A DNA stretch of 64,000 nucleotides from Montifringilla adamsi (taxonomy: Eukaryota > Chordata > Aves > Passeriformes > Passeridae): positions 620,001 to 684,000 of the forward strand of contig JAGGNK010003335.1 in the NCBI GenBank assembly GCA_017590115.1, given 5' to 3'. The notes below the pieces were generated by a model. The model made no database searches. It was given only the letters and a program-made list of their open reading frames with translations, and was not told the origin of the DNA. How positions within the stretch are numbered: position 1 is the first letter of the stretch; each line of letters begins with the position of its first letter. Of the stretch, positions 35,850 to 45,374 are shown piece after piece. Both the position numbers and the translations under genes were made by a program.

Positions 35850-36210
35850 CAGTGGTGGGGAAGGGCCAGGCTCGCCTCCCTGCACAAGCGCTTTTCCTCA
35901 ACCGAGCAGCGAGAAAGCAAAACTGCGAAGTGCCTAAAATTAGAGCTGCCAAACCCCAGCTGGGGAAGCCTGGAAAGATCCCCAGGCCCTGGAGCCTTGG
36001 GCGAGCTGCATAAAAGGCAGCGGAGGGGAAGGAAAGGGAGCTTGGGGACCGCGGCAAGTAGAGCGAGGCACAGTGGGAGCGGGGAGCGGATGGCTGCCCC
36101 CCCCGCATCCCACCGCCCGCTCCCGACTCGCCCCGCCTGTGCCGGATGCTCGCCCCGCGCTGCAGCCCCGCGGGGCTCGGGGCTCTGATATCCCTCTGAG
36201 GGCGGCTCTT
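35850..36210 (+). promoter_or_regulatory. TATA-plus-CpG islet, candidate promoter
   Basis: A TATA-like CATAAAAGG sits at 36009-36017. Upstream is an AT-richer stretch (GCCTAAAATTAGAGC, near 35931) and downstream a CpG-rich purine tract, so a start site would be expected near 36040. The order resembles a vertebrate core promoter on the plus strand. No downstream exon with an acceptable start and donor is evident, so this may drive a noncoding transcript or be fortuitous. Confidence 0.28.
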
Positions 36211-37300
36211 TGGGGATGCAGCTGTGCTGGTGCAGTGGGAACAGGGTTCATACAGTCCCAGAATTGCCAGCACCCCCCAGTCAGACATCCCAGCTTGGCT
36301 GTCTTTCCAGAAGATCCACAGACCGCACGCTGGTGCCTGGGAGCTCCGTGCACTTGGGGGTGGCTCCTTCAGGCCAGGGGCTGGAAAACACCTAGCGGGG
36401 CTGTTCTTCAGCGGGGCTCCCAGCCCCACACAGTGTCCCCTGCCCTGCACCCGGCCACAAAGCCTGCTGAGCTTCTCAAGGGGCAGGCATAACTGAGGAG
36501 GCCAGAAGCTGCATGTTCTGGCCACCAGTGCCCTCACAGAGATTTGGGCACTCACCCCACCCACCAAAACCAGGACAGCAACTCTGTGACCGCCACACAC
36601 AATTACCCAGCCCAGTGTGTCTTCCTGCCCATACTTCACAATCAGTGAGTGAAAAGCACAAGCTCTGCCATCAGTTAACATGAGGGGAGTCCCATACACC
36701 AATCCTCAGTATCCCCAGGCTGGCTCCTTCCACAGAGGTGAGTGAAGACACGGGCAGGACCAGTCCCACCAGCACCCCAAGGCTCCTCTGCATTCACAGA
36801 GCACCATCCTAGCCCTAACAGTGTGGGTGACAGAGCCACCAGCCACACACCAAATTGACATGTAAAACCAGGAACAGCAGCAGCTCAACAGACAGCAGTG
36901 ACTCTGCACTGAATTTGGCTCTCCAGCTCCTATTTGTCAAGATCAAAGAGACCAAGGTTTAGCACCAGCTTCACTGAGCTCAGGAGATGCTATAAAATGG
37001 CTGAGTCAAGGGCAGGTCTGGATCCTTTCCCTCAGTGGCTGCAAAAACCCCAAAGATACCCCAGCACATACAAGGGAGCAGTCCCCAACTTCTCCAGGGC
37101 TGGACTGCACTCCAAGCAGTTCACAATCAGACCCTGGCCACTTAATATGAGGTAAATCAGCCTCTGTTGGACATTTGTCCATGACTTGTGCTGGGTACAT
37201 GCAAAATGACTCAAGGAGGAGGCAGACAGGTGGGATAAGAGCTGTAGAGAAAAGGGGAATTCATGCCAGTGAGATGCTCTGGGAGTGGCTCACCCTGAGG
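36211..37300. other. Noncoding interval, no recognised gene
   Basis: No supported gene or repeat. The minus-strand frame 35716-36702 (328 codons) covers much of it but is GC-driven and lacks recognisable domains. Confidence 0.5.
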
Positions 37301-37605
37301 TCACAGAAACATGGCATATCCTGAGTTGGAAGGGACCACAATGATCATTGAGGGCAATTCCTGTCCCTGCACAGGACAACCCAACAATCCCACCCTGTGC
37401 CTGAGAGCACTGTCCAAAGAGTTCTTGAGCTCTGGAAGCCGTGACCGTTCCCTGGGGAGCCTGGTCAGTGTCCAACCACCCTCTGGGGGAAGAACCTTCT
37501 TCTGGCATCCAGCCCAAACCTCCACAGACACAACTCCAGCTGTTCCCTTGGGTCCTGTCCTGGGTCACAAGAGAGCAGAGATTGGATCCTGGCCGTCCCC
37601 CTGGC
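37301..37605 (-). mobile_element. CR1 LINE 3' tail (CR1-E-like), 5'-truncated
   Basis: The plus strand begins TCACAGAAACATGGCATATC and runs through GAGTTGGAAGGGACCAC, CCCAACAATCCCACCCTG, GAGCTCTGGAAGCC, CCCTGGGGAGCCTGGTCAG and GGGGGAAGAACC. This is the same antisense CR1 order as at 27501-27866, and the two look like the same subfamily. No coding part of the element remains. Confidence 0.93.
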
Positions 37606-37824
37606 ATTCCCAACATGAGAGTGGGTGTGAGCTGTGACAGCCAAGGGACAGTGTCCTGGCTCTGCTCTGTCACGCCTGCCTCTGGCATGGCTGGCACAGC
37701 CGGATGTGCACCCAACAGGAATGGGGTGGGATGGAAGAGAAACAGGTGACTGAGGGGGACTGCTCAGGCCTAGAGGATGGCACAAGATTGGTCACTGGGA
37801 GATGCAGACAATGACAGAGCTGTT
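37606..37824. other. Noncoding spacer before satellite
   Basis: Transition from the CR1 tail to increasingly purine-rich, GGGATGG-like sequence. No gene. Confidence 0.45.
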
Positions 37825-38322
37825 GCCAGAGGGAGGATGGGATTGGACAGGACAATATGATATGGCCAGGAGATGGTGGAATGGGATGGCATGGGAGAGG
37901 ACCACTGGGACTGAACAAAGAGAATGGGGTTGGCTGGGATGGGATCAGGAGTGACAAAACAGAGGGGGAAGGATGGGACAGAATAAAACAGAAGGGAAGA
38001 GATGGAATGAGATGGCATGGCATGGCATGTCATGGAATGAAACAGAGGGGATGGAATGGGATGGCATGGTAAAGGCTAAAACAAAGGGGATGGAATGCTT
38101 GCCATGGCAGGAAAGGACACAGGACAAAAGAAGAGATAGAATGGAATGGGATAAAATGGGGAATCAGATTGGGATGGGACAGAGTAAAACAGAAGGGAAG
38201 AGATGGATTGAGATGGCATGGCGTGGCACGGCATGGCATGAAACAGAGAGGATGGGATACAATGCAATAGGGTAAAACAGGGGATGGGATGGGATGGGAT
38301 GGACCACTGACAGGATGGACAA
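37825..38322 (+). repeat. Purine-rich GGATG/GGCATG satellite with higher-order period of about 200 bp
   Basis: About 500 bp is built from degenerate pentamer-type motifs (GGGAT, GGAAT, GGCAT) with AAAACAGA interruptions. Superimposed on these is a larger unit: GATGGGACAGAATAAAACAG at 37972 recurs with one change at 38173, followed in both copies by GAAGGGAAGAGATGGA and GAGATGGCATGGC. The spacing is 201 bp. The strand is almost free of pyrimidine runs. Frames crossing it (for example 37973-38275 plus) are not genes. Confidence 0.88.
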
Positions 38323-39069
38323 GGTGAAGGAGACAAGAAATCCTCCTGGGAGCCATCTCCCTGTGGCCACTGGGATGGCCCAGCAGTGCCTCCTGGCTGG
38401 GGGCAGAGCGCAGCCCAGCACGTGCTGGCCCAGCGTCCCGGCCATGCCCTCGGTGCCCCGCTGGGCACGGCGCCGCGGGCGGGAGCCACGTGCGAGGCCC
38501 GGCACAGGCGGCTCCGCTTTCCCGTGGTGAGGCGAATTGCTCCCTGGAGCGTGAGATCTGATTAGATTCGTGACACACCGCAGCGTGGCAACAACACCAT
38601 GGCCAGGCCCACGGTGCGTGCCCCGAGCCCGACCCGGGCGCAGCAGGAGGGGCAGGGGCAGCTCGGGGAGGGGGCAGTCGGGCATGCTCCGGGATGTGCC
38701 GGCCTGAGACACGGGACAGGGTCAGGGCTGGCTGCCAGTGAGCCTGGGTGATGAGCTGGGTTCTGCTGCACATCCCTGGGGCAGCCACCAGCCCTGGGGG
38801 CCACGGGAGGGATGGAGGGAGGGTCTGAGGTTCCCTCACCCTGGCAGATGTTACACCATCCCTACCTGAGGGCCGCAGGAGGGGTGAAGGGAAATTTGGA
38901 GGTTTCCTCACCCCAGTGGATGATTACCCCCTTCCTAACTCCTGATGTATGTGAAATGATGCTTTCCCAGCTCTAGCTGGTGAGGCAGCTGCAGAGCCAA
39001 CCCACCAGGGCAGCAGCTCACCGAGCCTTGGAGAGCCCCAGGCAGATGGGGGTCAGGGGAGCTGCCCAG
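38323..39069. other. GC-rich noncoding interval with CpG patch
   Basis: CpG-rich from about 38410 to 38660, with a short AT-richer islet at 38518-38600 (GGCGAATTGC, CTGATTAGATTCG) that could be a regulatory site. The 293-codon minus frame ending in the satellite is rejected as a gene. Confidence 0.45.
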
Positions 39070-39360
39070 CCGGGAGAGGATGTGTCTTCAAAGGCCTCTC
39101 AAGGCAACAAACAGTACCTGTTATGCAGTTTACCCTTCACATTTGCTGCCTTGAATGGCTCCTGAGCAATGCCTGCCTCTTCATTTGAGATCTTTCAACA
39201 GCTGTCTGATAGAGAAGACCTTTATCTCGCCTCTCCCGGGCTCCCATCCAACACCAGTCTCTGGAGGTGGGGAAGAAGGGAAAAAAACCCCAGAATTCAC
39301 TCCTGACCGAGAGTCTCACCTAATCCACGGCGTGTGGAAAATTACTGCCACCGCACGGTG
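39070..39360. promoter_or_regulatory. Candidate conserved noncoding element
   Basis: Complex sequence with CTTCAAAGGCC (TCF/LEF-like), AGGCAACAAACAG, CCTTTGAATG-type cores, CATTTGAGATC and CACCTAATCCACGGCG with GTGGAAAATTACTG at the right end. It has balanced composition without repeats. Regulatory role is inferred from texture. Confidence 0.4.
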
Positions 39361-40042
39361 CCCAGCCTGGCCCCCTTCCCACCCACACCAGCCAGGGACT
39401 GCTCCCAAGGCTTTTGTGCCTGGGTTTTTTTCTCTCCTCTTCCTGCTGGGAGAATGGGAACTTCAGCGTTTGGACAAACCCTTGAGAAAACAACTTCACA
39501 CGTGCTTGGGGCACTGAGTCGGTTTTTTATTTAATTTTGTCTCATCCTGAGACGGATTTGCCTGGAATCACTGTGCAGGCTGTGAAAGCCCCCCCAGCCC
39601 CCCAGCACACTGCCCAGACCAGGGGCCATTCGTGCCAGTAGCTTTGCTGGGAGCCTGTTAAGCTCTGCCAGCACTGCAGGCTGTGGCACCGAGCTTTGCC
39701 CCTCCTGGCGTGAATCCAGCCTGGCAGTGCCACCAAGTCCCACTCAGCCCTGGCCACCTCACAGCCACACTTCCACCCCACAGGAGATGATGGGAAGAAG
39801 CTCTCCAGGATGGTGTTGAGCTTCAGGAGAGGTCACCTCACTCCTCTGGTCAATACAGGCACAATGAGGTGAGGAGTCACCTCTGCCACCCCAAGATATC
39901 TGCACAGGGACCTCTGTGAATGAAGAAATGAAGGTTGCCCACTCTGGGTTGCTCCTGCACAGACAGAGAGACAAAGACACTGCCAAGCTTCCCCTGAGAT
40001 CTGCAACATGTCCTTCAGCATCCCATTGTACCCTGGGATCCA
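39361..40042. other. Noncoding interval, no recognised gene
   Basis: Mostly unremarkable. The stretch just upstream of the next CR1 (39780-40042) may be further diverged retroelement sequence, but I cannot align it by eye. Confidence 0.45.
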
Positions 40043-40230
40043 CTGAAAGGGTTGTCAGGCACTGGAACAGGCTGACCTGGGAAATGGTGGAGTCACCATC
40101 CCTGAAAGTGTTCAAAAAATGTGCAGATGCAGCACCTGGGGACATGGTTTGGTGGTGGCCTTGACACTGCTGGGTGAATGGCTGGACCTGATGATCCTAG
40201 AGGGCTTTTCCAACCTTAATGAAACCATGG
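40043..40230 (+). mobile_element. CR1 LINE 3' tail, 5'-truncated
   Basis: The plus strand carries the sense CR1 end: GAAAGGGTTGTCAGGCACTG, GAACAGGCTGACCTGGG, GGTGGAGTCACCATCCCTG, AAAGTGTTCAAAAAATGTG, GGGACATGGTTTGGTGGTGG, TGGACCTGATGATCCTAGAG and CTTTTCCAACCTTAATG. It belongs to a different CR1 subfamily from the copies at 27501 and 37301. No coding portion remains. Confidence 0.93.
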
Positions 40231-40579
40231 GTTCACTGCTTGAGCCCTTGCTTGCCCTAAGGAATGAAGGCACCAGGTTGTGTTTGTGCTCTCCAGAGGG
40301 GCTGTGCCATCAGCATCTCCTCTTGTCCCCAGCATGTGCAACTGCATGGTCCTATGACATACTCACCAGTCCTGGAACTGGGATTAAATACACACAGGTG
40401 CAGAGTTTCTTCCCATCTGGGTGCTCTGGACAGAGCTTTGCCTGAAGGAGGAGGTGCACAAAGCTTCACACCCTGAAGCTGACTGGAAAGAAAGGATTGT
40501 TCTCCCTAGATCACAGTTGGGGAAGTTGAGTCACAGGGCAGTAAATCTCAGAGCTCAGAGGAAGGTGGTTTGGCTAATT
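40231..40579. other. Noncoding interval, no recognised gene
   Basis: No supported feature. Confidence 0.5.
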
Positions 40580-40860
40580 TTGTCTTGCCTGTGAATAGCA
40601 GGCAGAAGGAAACACAAATGCAAATTGTTTCCTATGGCAAATAAACCCCCACATTTTACCTCCTGTGTTCTCTTTTCACATCATCCAATGGCCAGTTCAG
40701 ACCGAGGCATTGCAACCCCTGTGCCATGTACGACCCCAAACTCCTCCTCATCATTTGGGATTGGTTATAAATCATAGGGAATTTGCTTTCTTCATTCCTC
40801 AGATTATTTTGGAAGTATAAAGCACTTCCAGCACAGCTGCCAAGCTCAACCTGTGTGATC
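40580..40860. promoter_or_regulatory. Candidate regulatory islet with POU octamer
   Basis: An exact POU octamer ATGCAAAT lies at 40618-40625 and overlaps an ATTGTTT SOX-like core, followed by GGCAAATAAACC. The islet is AT-rich and repeat-free. Overlapping octamer and SOX cores are a known arrangement in neural and stem-cell enhancers, though the orientation here is not the classic one. Function is inferred. Confidence 0.33.
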
Positions 40861-41429
40861 GTGCCCAGGGCCAGTGAGATCTGAGCCCTGGAGACACTCA
40901 GTGATGGATCGGAGGCCTGGACACACTATGTGGTCACTCCTCTGGCAGAGCTGATCTCACCTCACCTGGGAGCTGGGGGGAGGAAAATCAAGAGACAAGG
41001 GTGCAAACCCATTCCCCAGCTGGCAAAGGCCATACCTGCCTGTGCACATGCTGACTGTACAAATAAAACTGCAGCACCACTGCAGTGCTGCTGGTGCCAG
41101 GAATTTATGGTCCAACTGCACCTGAAGTCCCTGCCCAGACCCAGGAGAGGGGAGGCAGCTGCAGCCTGGCTGGCTGGGTGGAGAGGAGGGAAAAAAGCCC
41201 TGCTGCTTTGGGTAAATAAAGCAGTGAGAGGCGGGGTTCACGCTCGGGTGGGTCACCATGATGCTCCCCAGCAGCGTGCTTTGGGAAAACCAACCCCCTT
41301 CCACAGCATCCTGCCACCACCACTGGCAGCCCCAGGGGGCACATGGCACAGGACCAGCCCACACATCGCCAAGGGTCAGCTGCTGTCACTGGCAGGATGC
41401 TCAGAGGTCCGTGGACTAGCTGGAATAAT
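40861..41429. other. Noncoding interval, no recognised gene
   Basis: No supported gene or repeat; a 169-codon plus frame (40930-41439) has an overlapping antisense frame and no recognisable domain. Confidence 0.5.
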
Positions 41430-41770
41430 CTTCTGCTAAGATGGGATGCTGGATAACATTATCTGAAGTGTCTTCAGGATTTAAGGGCCTGGCTCTGCGA
41501 AGGAATGGAAATTGCAGGAATGAGGTACCTAAATAAGAGCAAGGCACTTGAAAGCCACTCTGGATCAGGCTTTTAATTTACCATTTAACCATACAGTAAG
41601 AAAGCCTCTTGAAAGATAAGGGCAGTGTTGTAGAGATGCATCCATCTAACCTGGTCCCCCTTTTCCATCGGTGCCAGGTGCCTGGGGAAGCAATTACAAA
41701 TGTGGTTGGCATGTGTAACATTTGCTTGCTCCCCTGATCTCCAGACATTCATGGAGCAGAGTTTTCTGAG
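41430..41770. promoter_or_regulatory. Candidate conserved noncoding element
   Basis: AT-leaning complex sequence with GGATAACATTATCTG (a near-palindromic GATA/TATC pair near 41450), TACCTAAATAAGAGC, GGCTTTTAATTTACC and ATTTAACCATACAG. It is repeat-free. The enhancer-like call is from composition and motif clustering. Confidence 0.4.
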
Positions 41771-42779
41771 CTACAGGGGTGCTGCCTTTCTCCTTAAGAG
41801 CTCTCCATGGGCTTTTTCCTCATATCTTTGAACTCTCACACCTCCAGTATGAAGTGGGAGCACCCGCTCCCCCTGCAGCATGGAGCTCTCCTTAAGGATG
41901 CTCCATGGAACAGACATCTCCTCGGATTTCCTTTGAACGTGGCCCCTGCTAACTGTTTCACCTAGATCCCAGTTGATATATGAGAAAAGGAGTGAACAAC
42001 CACCCGTTTTCTCCCTGCTGCTCAGAAGTCTCTGCTTCCAGGAGTTGGATCTTCCACCACCAGCAAGGATGGTCCCGATGACATGGAAGAAAATTACTTC
42101 ACACCCCTTGTCGTGGATGCCTTTGGACATTGTTTTCTTTTCCATCCCTGACCAAAACAAAGAAATGCAGGAAGAAAATTCTGTTCTGCCCCATTTGCTG
42201 GCTCACGGCAGTTCACAAGTGACCTTGGAGCTCCCCACTGTGCTGAGAGCGTCTCTGAACCTCAGCACTGCTTCCAGAGGGGGGAAACTGAGCCACAGGG
42301 CAATTGCTTAGACTTCTTCTGTTCACCTGGTAACAAGACAGTTAAAAAAGGCTCCCAAAAACCAGTCTGGCCAGCACCACTGGGGCATTTAAATTCTGCT
42401 TTTCCTTAGGTGGATTTGTCCTCACCACTACTTATCTCATTACAAGCTTTTAATATCCGAAACAGCAAGAGCAGGTAAACTGAGGCACCAGAGGGGCTCC
42501 TGCAGCCTAAACAAAACCCCACAGAAAGGTGGTAACACAGGTGTAGATACTCCCACACTTGAACCCCTTGTCCCCTGACCTGGCAGGACACCTGGGGACA
42601 TGGGATGTCAGTGGCTGGGCAGTGGGGACAGGGGTTGGCAGTGGCTCTCAGAGGGGCTGTTCCATAGGCCAGGAGCCAGCCAAGGAAGGGATGCAGAAGC
42701 AGGGAACCAGAGGCAGGGATGCAGAGGCAGGGGCACCACCAGCACGGGCTCCCCAGCCCCAGCCAGGCAGCTGATTAAA
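41771..42779. other. Noncoding interval, no recognised gene
   Basis: Mostly ordinary sequence. A patch at 42405-42480 with TTATCTCATTACAAGC and TTTTAATATCCG is enhancer-like but short. No gene or mobile element. Confidence 0.45.
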
Positions 42780-42900
42780 ATGCAGTCCGGCCACCCCGGG
42801 CCTGTCCCCACCGTCTCCCGGCTTTAAATAATAGCTTAATTATCTCATTTACATTTGGCTCCTTTCAGGGAGGCACTGCAGTTGATTAACATTTTCCCTC
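42780..42900. promoter_or_regulatory. Candidate conserved noncoding element
   Basis: A short AT-rich islet between GC-rich flanks: GGCTTTAAATAATAGC, TTAATTATCTCATTTACATT and GTTGATTAACATTTTCC. It combines homeodomain and GATA-type cores. No coding frame or repeat explains it. Confidence 0.38.
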
Positions 42901-43489
42901 CCGGTGTCTTGCTCTGCGTCCCTGCTTCCTCTCACCCTTCCCACGCTGCCGCCCCCTTGCCCAGGCTCGGCTCCCTCTCCCACTGGGTCACCCAGCCCCG
43001 CTGCCCCCAGCCCCGCTCCTCCCGCACACTCAGGGCTCTCCGGGGCTCTGGAAATGCCGAGACCCAGCTTGCAGATGGCCACGACAGATGCAGATGCTGG
43101 AGGATGGGAATCAGTGCCCCGGCTAGGCAGCTGTGGGATGAAGGCTCTCCTCATCTTCTCTCGGTGTCCTGCCATTGCTTTGCTGCCGGCGCTGCCCCTG
43201 ATCTCTCCCCACGTTCCCGCTTCCACCCCTCACTGGGTAGCTTTTAACTTTCTTTTTTATCTTCTCTTTTTAAATCTCCTTTGAACGCTCCAGCCAAACA
43301 CTGAATTCCTTTGAAGAAGAAGAAAATGTCTCTGTGGGTTGCCCTTTCTCACCGGGTGGAGCTGTGAGAGATCCCAGTGCCCAGCCTGAGAGCCCTGTGG
43401 CTCCCCCAGCTCCAGGCACGTCCCCAAGGGTGTTCCTGGAGGAGACCAGGACTGGAGGCATCACCAGCCCGCACCTCCCAGACCCTCCA
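42901..43489. other. Noncoding interval, no recognised gene
   Basis: GC-rich with a T-rich patch at 43240-43285. No supported gene or repeat. Confidence 0.5.
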
Positions 43490-43615
43490 ATGCCTGTCAG
43501 GTTGTCCAGAAAAGCTCCTTCATCACATGGGGTCTCTAGGACACAAATTATTGTCCCCTTCCTCGCTGAAGGGGAGATTTTGCAACAAAATTTATGTGTA
43601 ATTATCTTCCCAGGC
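43490..43615. promoter_or_regulatory. Candidate regulatory islet with nested dyad symmetry
   Basis: An AT-rich islet with a nested inverted repeat. Inner arms CCCCTTC (43555-43561) and GAAGGGG (43568-43574) flank a 6-nt loop. Outer arms ACACAAATT (43541-43549) and AATTTATGTGT (43589-43599) pair with a 2-base bulge. It could be a protein-binding dyad or an RNA hairpin. It does not match a microRNA that I know. Function unknown. Confidence 0.32.
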
Positions 43616-44129
43616 CCCAAGGCCATGAGGCAGAGGAGGAGCCAGGAGGATGTGTGTGGACTCCCTGCTCTCCCCACCAGTCACACCACACCCCGAACTG
43701 GGACAGGACCTCACAGACAGGGGCAGGGAGGTGATGCCACCAGACCCCCATCCCGCTGCTGCTGGGGGAGATGGACGTCCTCAAGGCTCTTCATTAAACC
43801 TGCTTCCTGCTGCATGAGCCCGTGGCCCGGCAGCCCCTTTCCCCCCTCCTCTCATCCCCCTTCCTTGGCTCCCTGCATCCCTCCCCAGGCTTGGCACAGC
43901 CAGCCGAGCCGCAGCACAGCACTGCAGACCCCGCTGCTGAATCCCAACCTCCTGCGTGACTGCCAGGCATTTCCAGATAGTCCTATTGATCCTGCGGAGC
44001 CTCCAATCCCCCATCCCTGCTGCTAATTTAGCTGGGACAGCGCCGTCCCCTCTCCCTTTGATCCGCTCCCTGCCGCTCCCTTCAAACAGCCCCCACTGCC
44101 AGGAGAGTTTGGGCTCGGTGCAGAGGTGC
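43616..44129. other. Noncoding interval, no recognised gene
   Basis: GC-rich; no supported gene or repeat. Confidence 0.5.
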
Positions 44130-44470
44130 TCTTTTTGGAACATATATTTTTAATGGGGATTTCAGACGTGACGCAGGCACGAGGGAGCAATTCTCCCGTG
44201 CCCTGGTATTTACATATTTTCCAGCGCAGGCAGGGGAAGGTTTCACGGAGGGAGCCCGGCAAACAGGAAGGAAAGGAGCTTTGTGCTTTGTATCGCCAGG
44301 GCCCAATTACAGCCTGAAAGGCGAGGAGCCCATCCGGGTATTGCCCTCTCCAGCCAGTCCAGGCTGCAATTACAGTCCTCGCCAGGCTCAGCAGGGTCTG
44401 GGAAAAAAATAGATCTCAAGAGCTTCACAAATGATCGCTAGCTCGCTCTTCGGGGCGCGGGGATTTTAGG
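44130..44470. promoter_or_regulatory. Candidate conserved noncoding element
   Basis: The stretch holds GGAACATATATTTTTAATGG, GACGTGACGCAGG (CRE-like), GGTATTTACATATTTTCC (Fox-like) and two CAATTACAG cores (near 44303 and 44369), with GATCGCTAGCTCGC at the right end. A compact dyad lies at 44176-44202. Many motifs and retained CpGs without repeats make this a good enhancer candidate. Conservation is inferred. Confidence 0.45.
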
Positions 44471-45290
44471 GCACCATCTGCTCACTCTGTTCTGCCAACA
44501 CAGATCCTAAAAACTACTGGGTTTCACCTGGCTCCTGGAAGAGAAGGAGAGCAAGGGAGAGCCCCAAGGCTCCCGCTGTGCTGGGAGTGAGGGAGGGGAG
44601 GCTGGGACTGGGGAGCTGATGCTGCAGGGCTGTGGCTGGTGCTACTGCCAGCAGGGCTTAGGGTGGGATGTGAGAGGAGATCCCACAGAGAAAAGGGGGT
44701 GGGAAGCTGGGATGAGGTTTCCCATTCCCACTGGGACTGACCTTCCCACAGAGGGACGTGACTCCCAGCCTGGGGCGTGCCCAGGCATCGCTGTGCTGCT
44801 GGTGCAAGCCCAGAGCTGGCAGGAGCCCTGTGAGGGTGCCTGTGTTACCAGAGGGACAGCACCCAGCCTGGCACCCCCTGGGCAGCTCACACCACACTTC
44901 AGGTCACTTCTGAAGCCCACACAAGCCATTCAGGCCACCAAATGCCATCCCCAAGCTGCTGGTAGGCTTGGCTGCCCTCAAGGTGGTGCCTACCATGGGG
45001 ACAAGAGCGTGTGACAGCAGAGGGTGGTGGCATTGCTGCCTGAGGACCTGTGCTGGGACCCAGGGAGGGCTCTCCAGGGAATCTGTCACTGTGACTGGGG
45101 GGACTCCCTTTAAGCTCCAGGCCATGTGCCTTTGACCACAGTAAAATCTGATGGCAACAGCATTTTCCACTGTTCCAGGGCAGTTTCTGGGCAATGATTG
45201 GGAAAACTAAGCTGCAGAGAAAGTAGGAAAAGGCAAAAAGAGCTATATGGAAAAATAGATGGAAATATATGAGAATCATGGTGTGATTCA
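44471..45290. other. Noncoding interval, no recognised gene
   Basis: No supported gene or repeat. Confidence 0.5.
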
Positions 45291-45374
45291 TGGGCTGTCC
45301 TGTGCAGGGCCAGGAGATGGACTCAATAGTCCTTATGGGTTCCTCCCAGCTCAGGATATTCCGTGATTCTCTGA
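45291..45374 (+). mobile_element. CR1 LINE 3' terminus, short fragment
   Basis: Sense CR1 end with TGGGCTGTCCTGTGCAGGGC, CAGGAGATGGACTCAATAG, CCTTATGGGTTCCTCCCAGC, CTCAGGATATTCC and a decayed GTGATTCTCTGAT terminal repeat. Only about 85 bp remain. It is the same subfamily type as the copies at 27501-27866 and 54430-54713. Confidence 0.87.

Noticed and set aside
35716..36702. 328-codon minus-strand open frame
   Set aside because: Low-complexity, composition-driven sequence with overlapping frames on the other strand and no recognisable protein family.
38030..38911. 293-codon minus-strand open frame
   Set aside because: Its C-terminal half is read through the purine-rich satellite, which gives artificial Ser/Phe/Pro/Cys-rich sequence.
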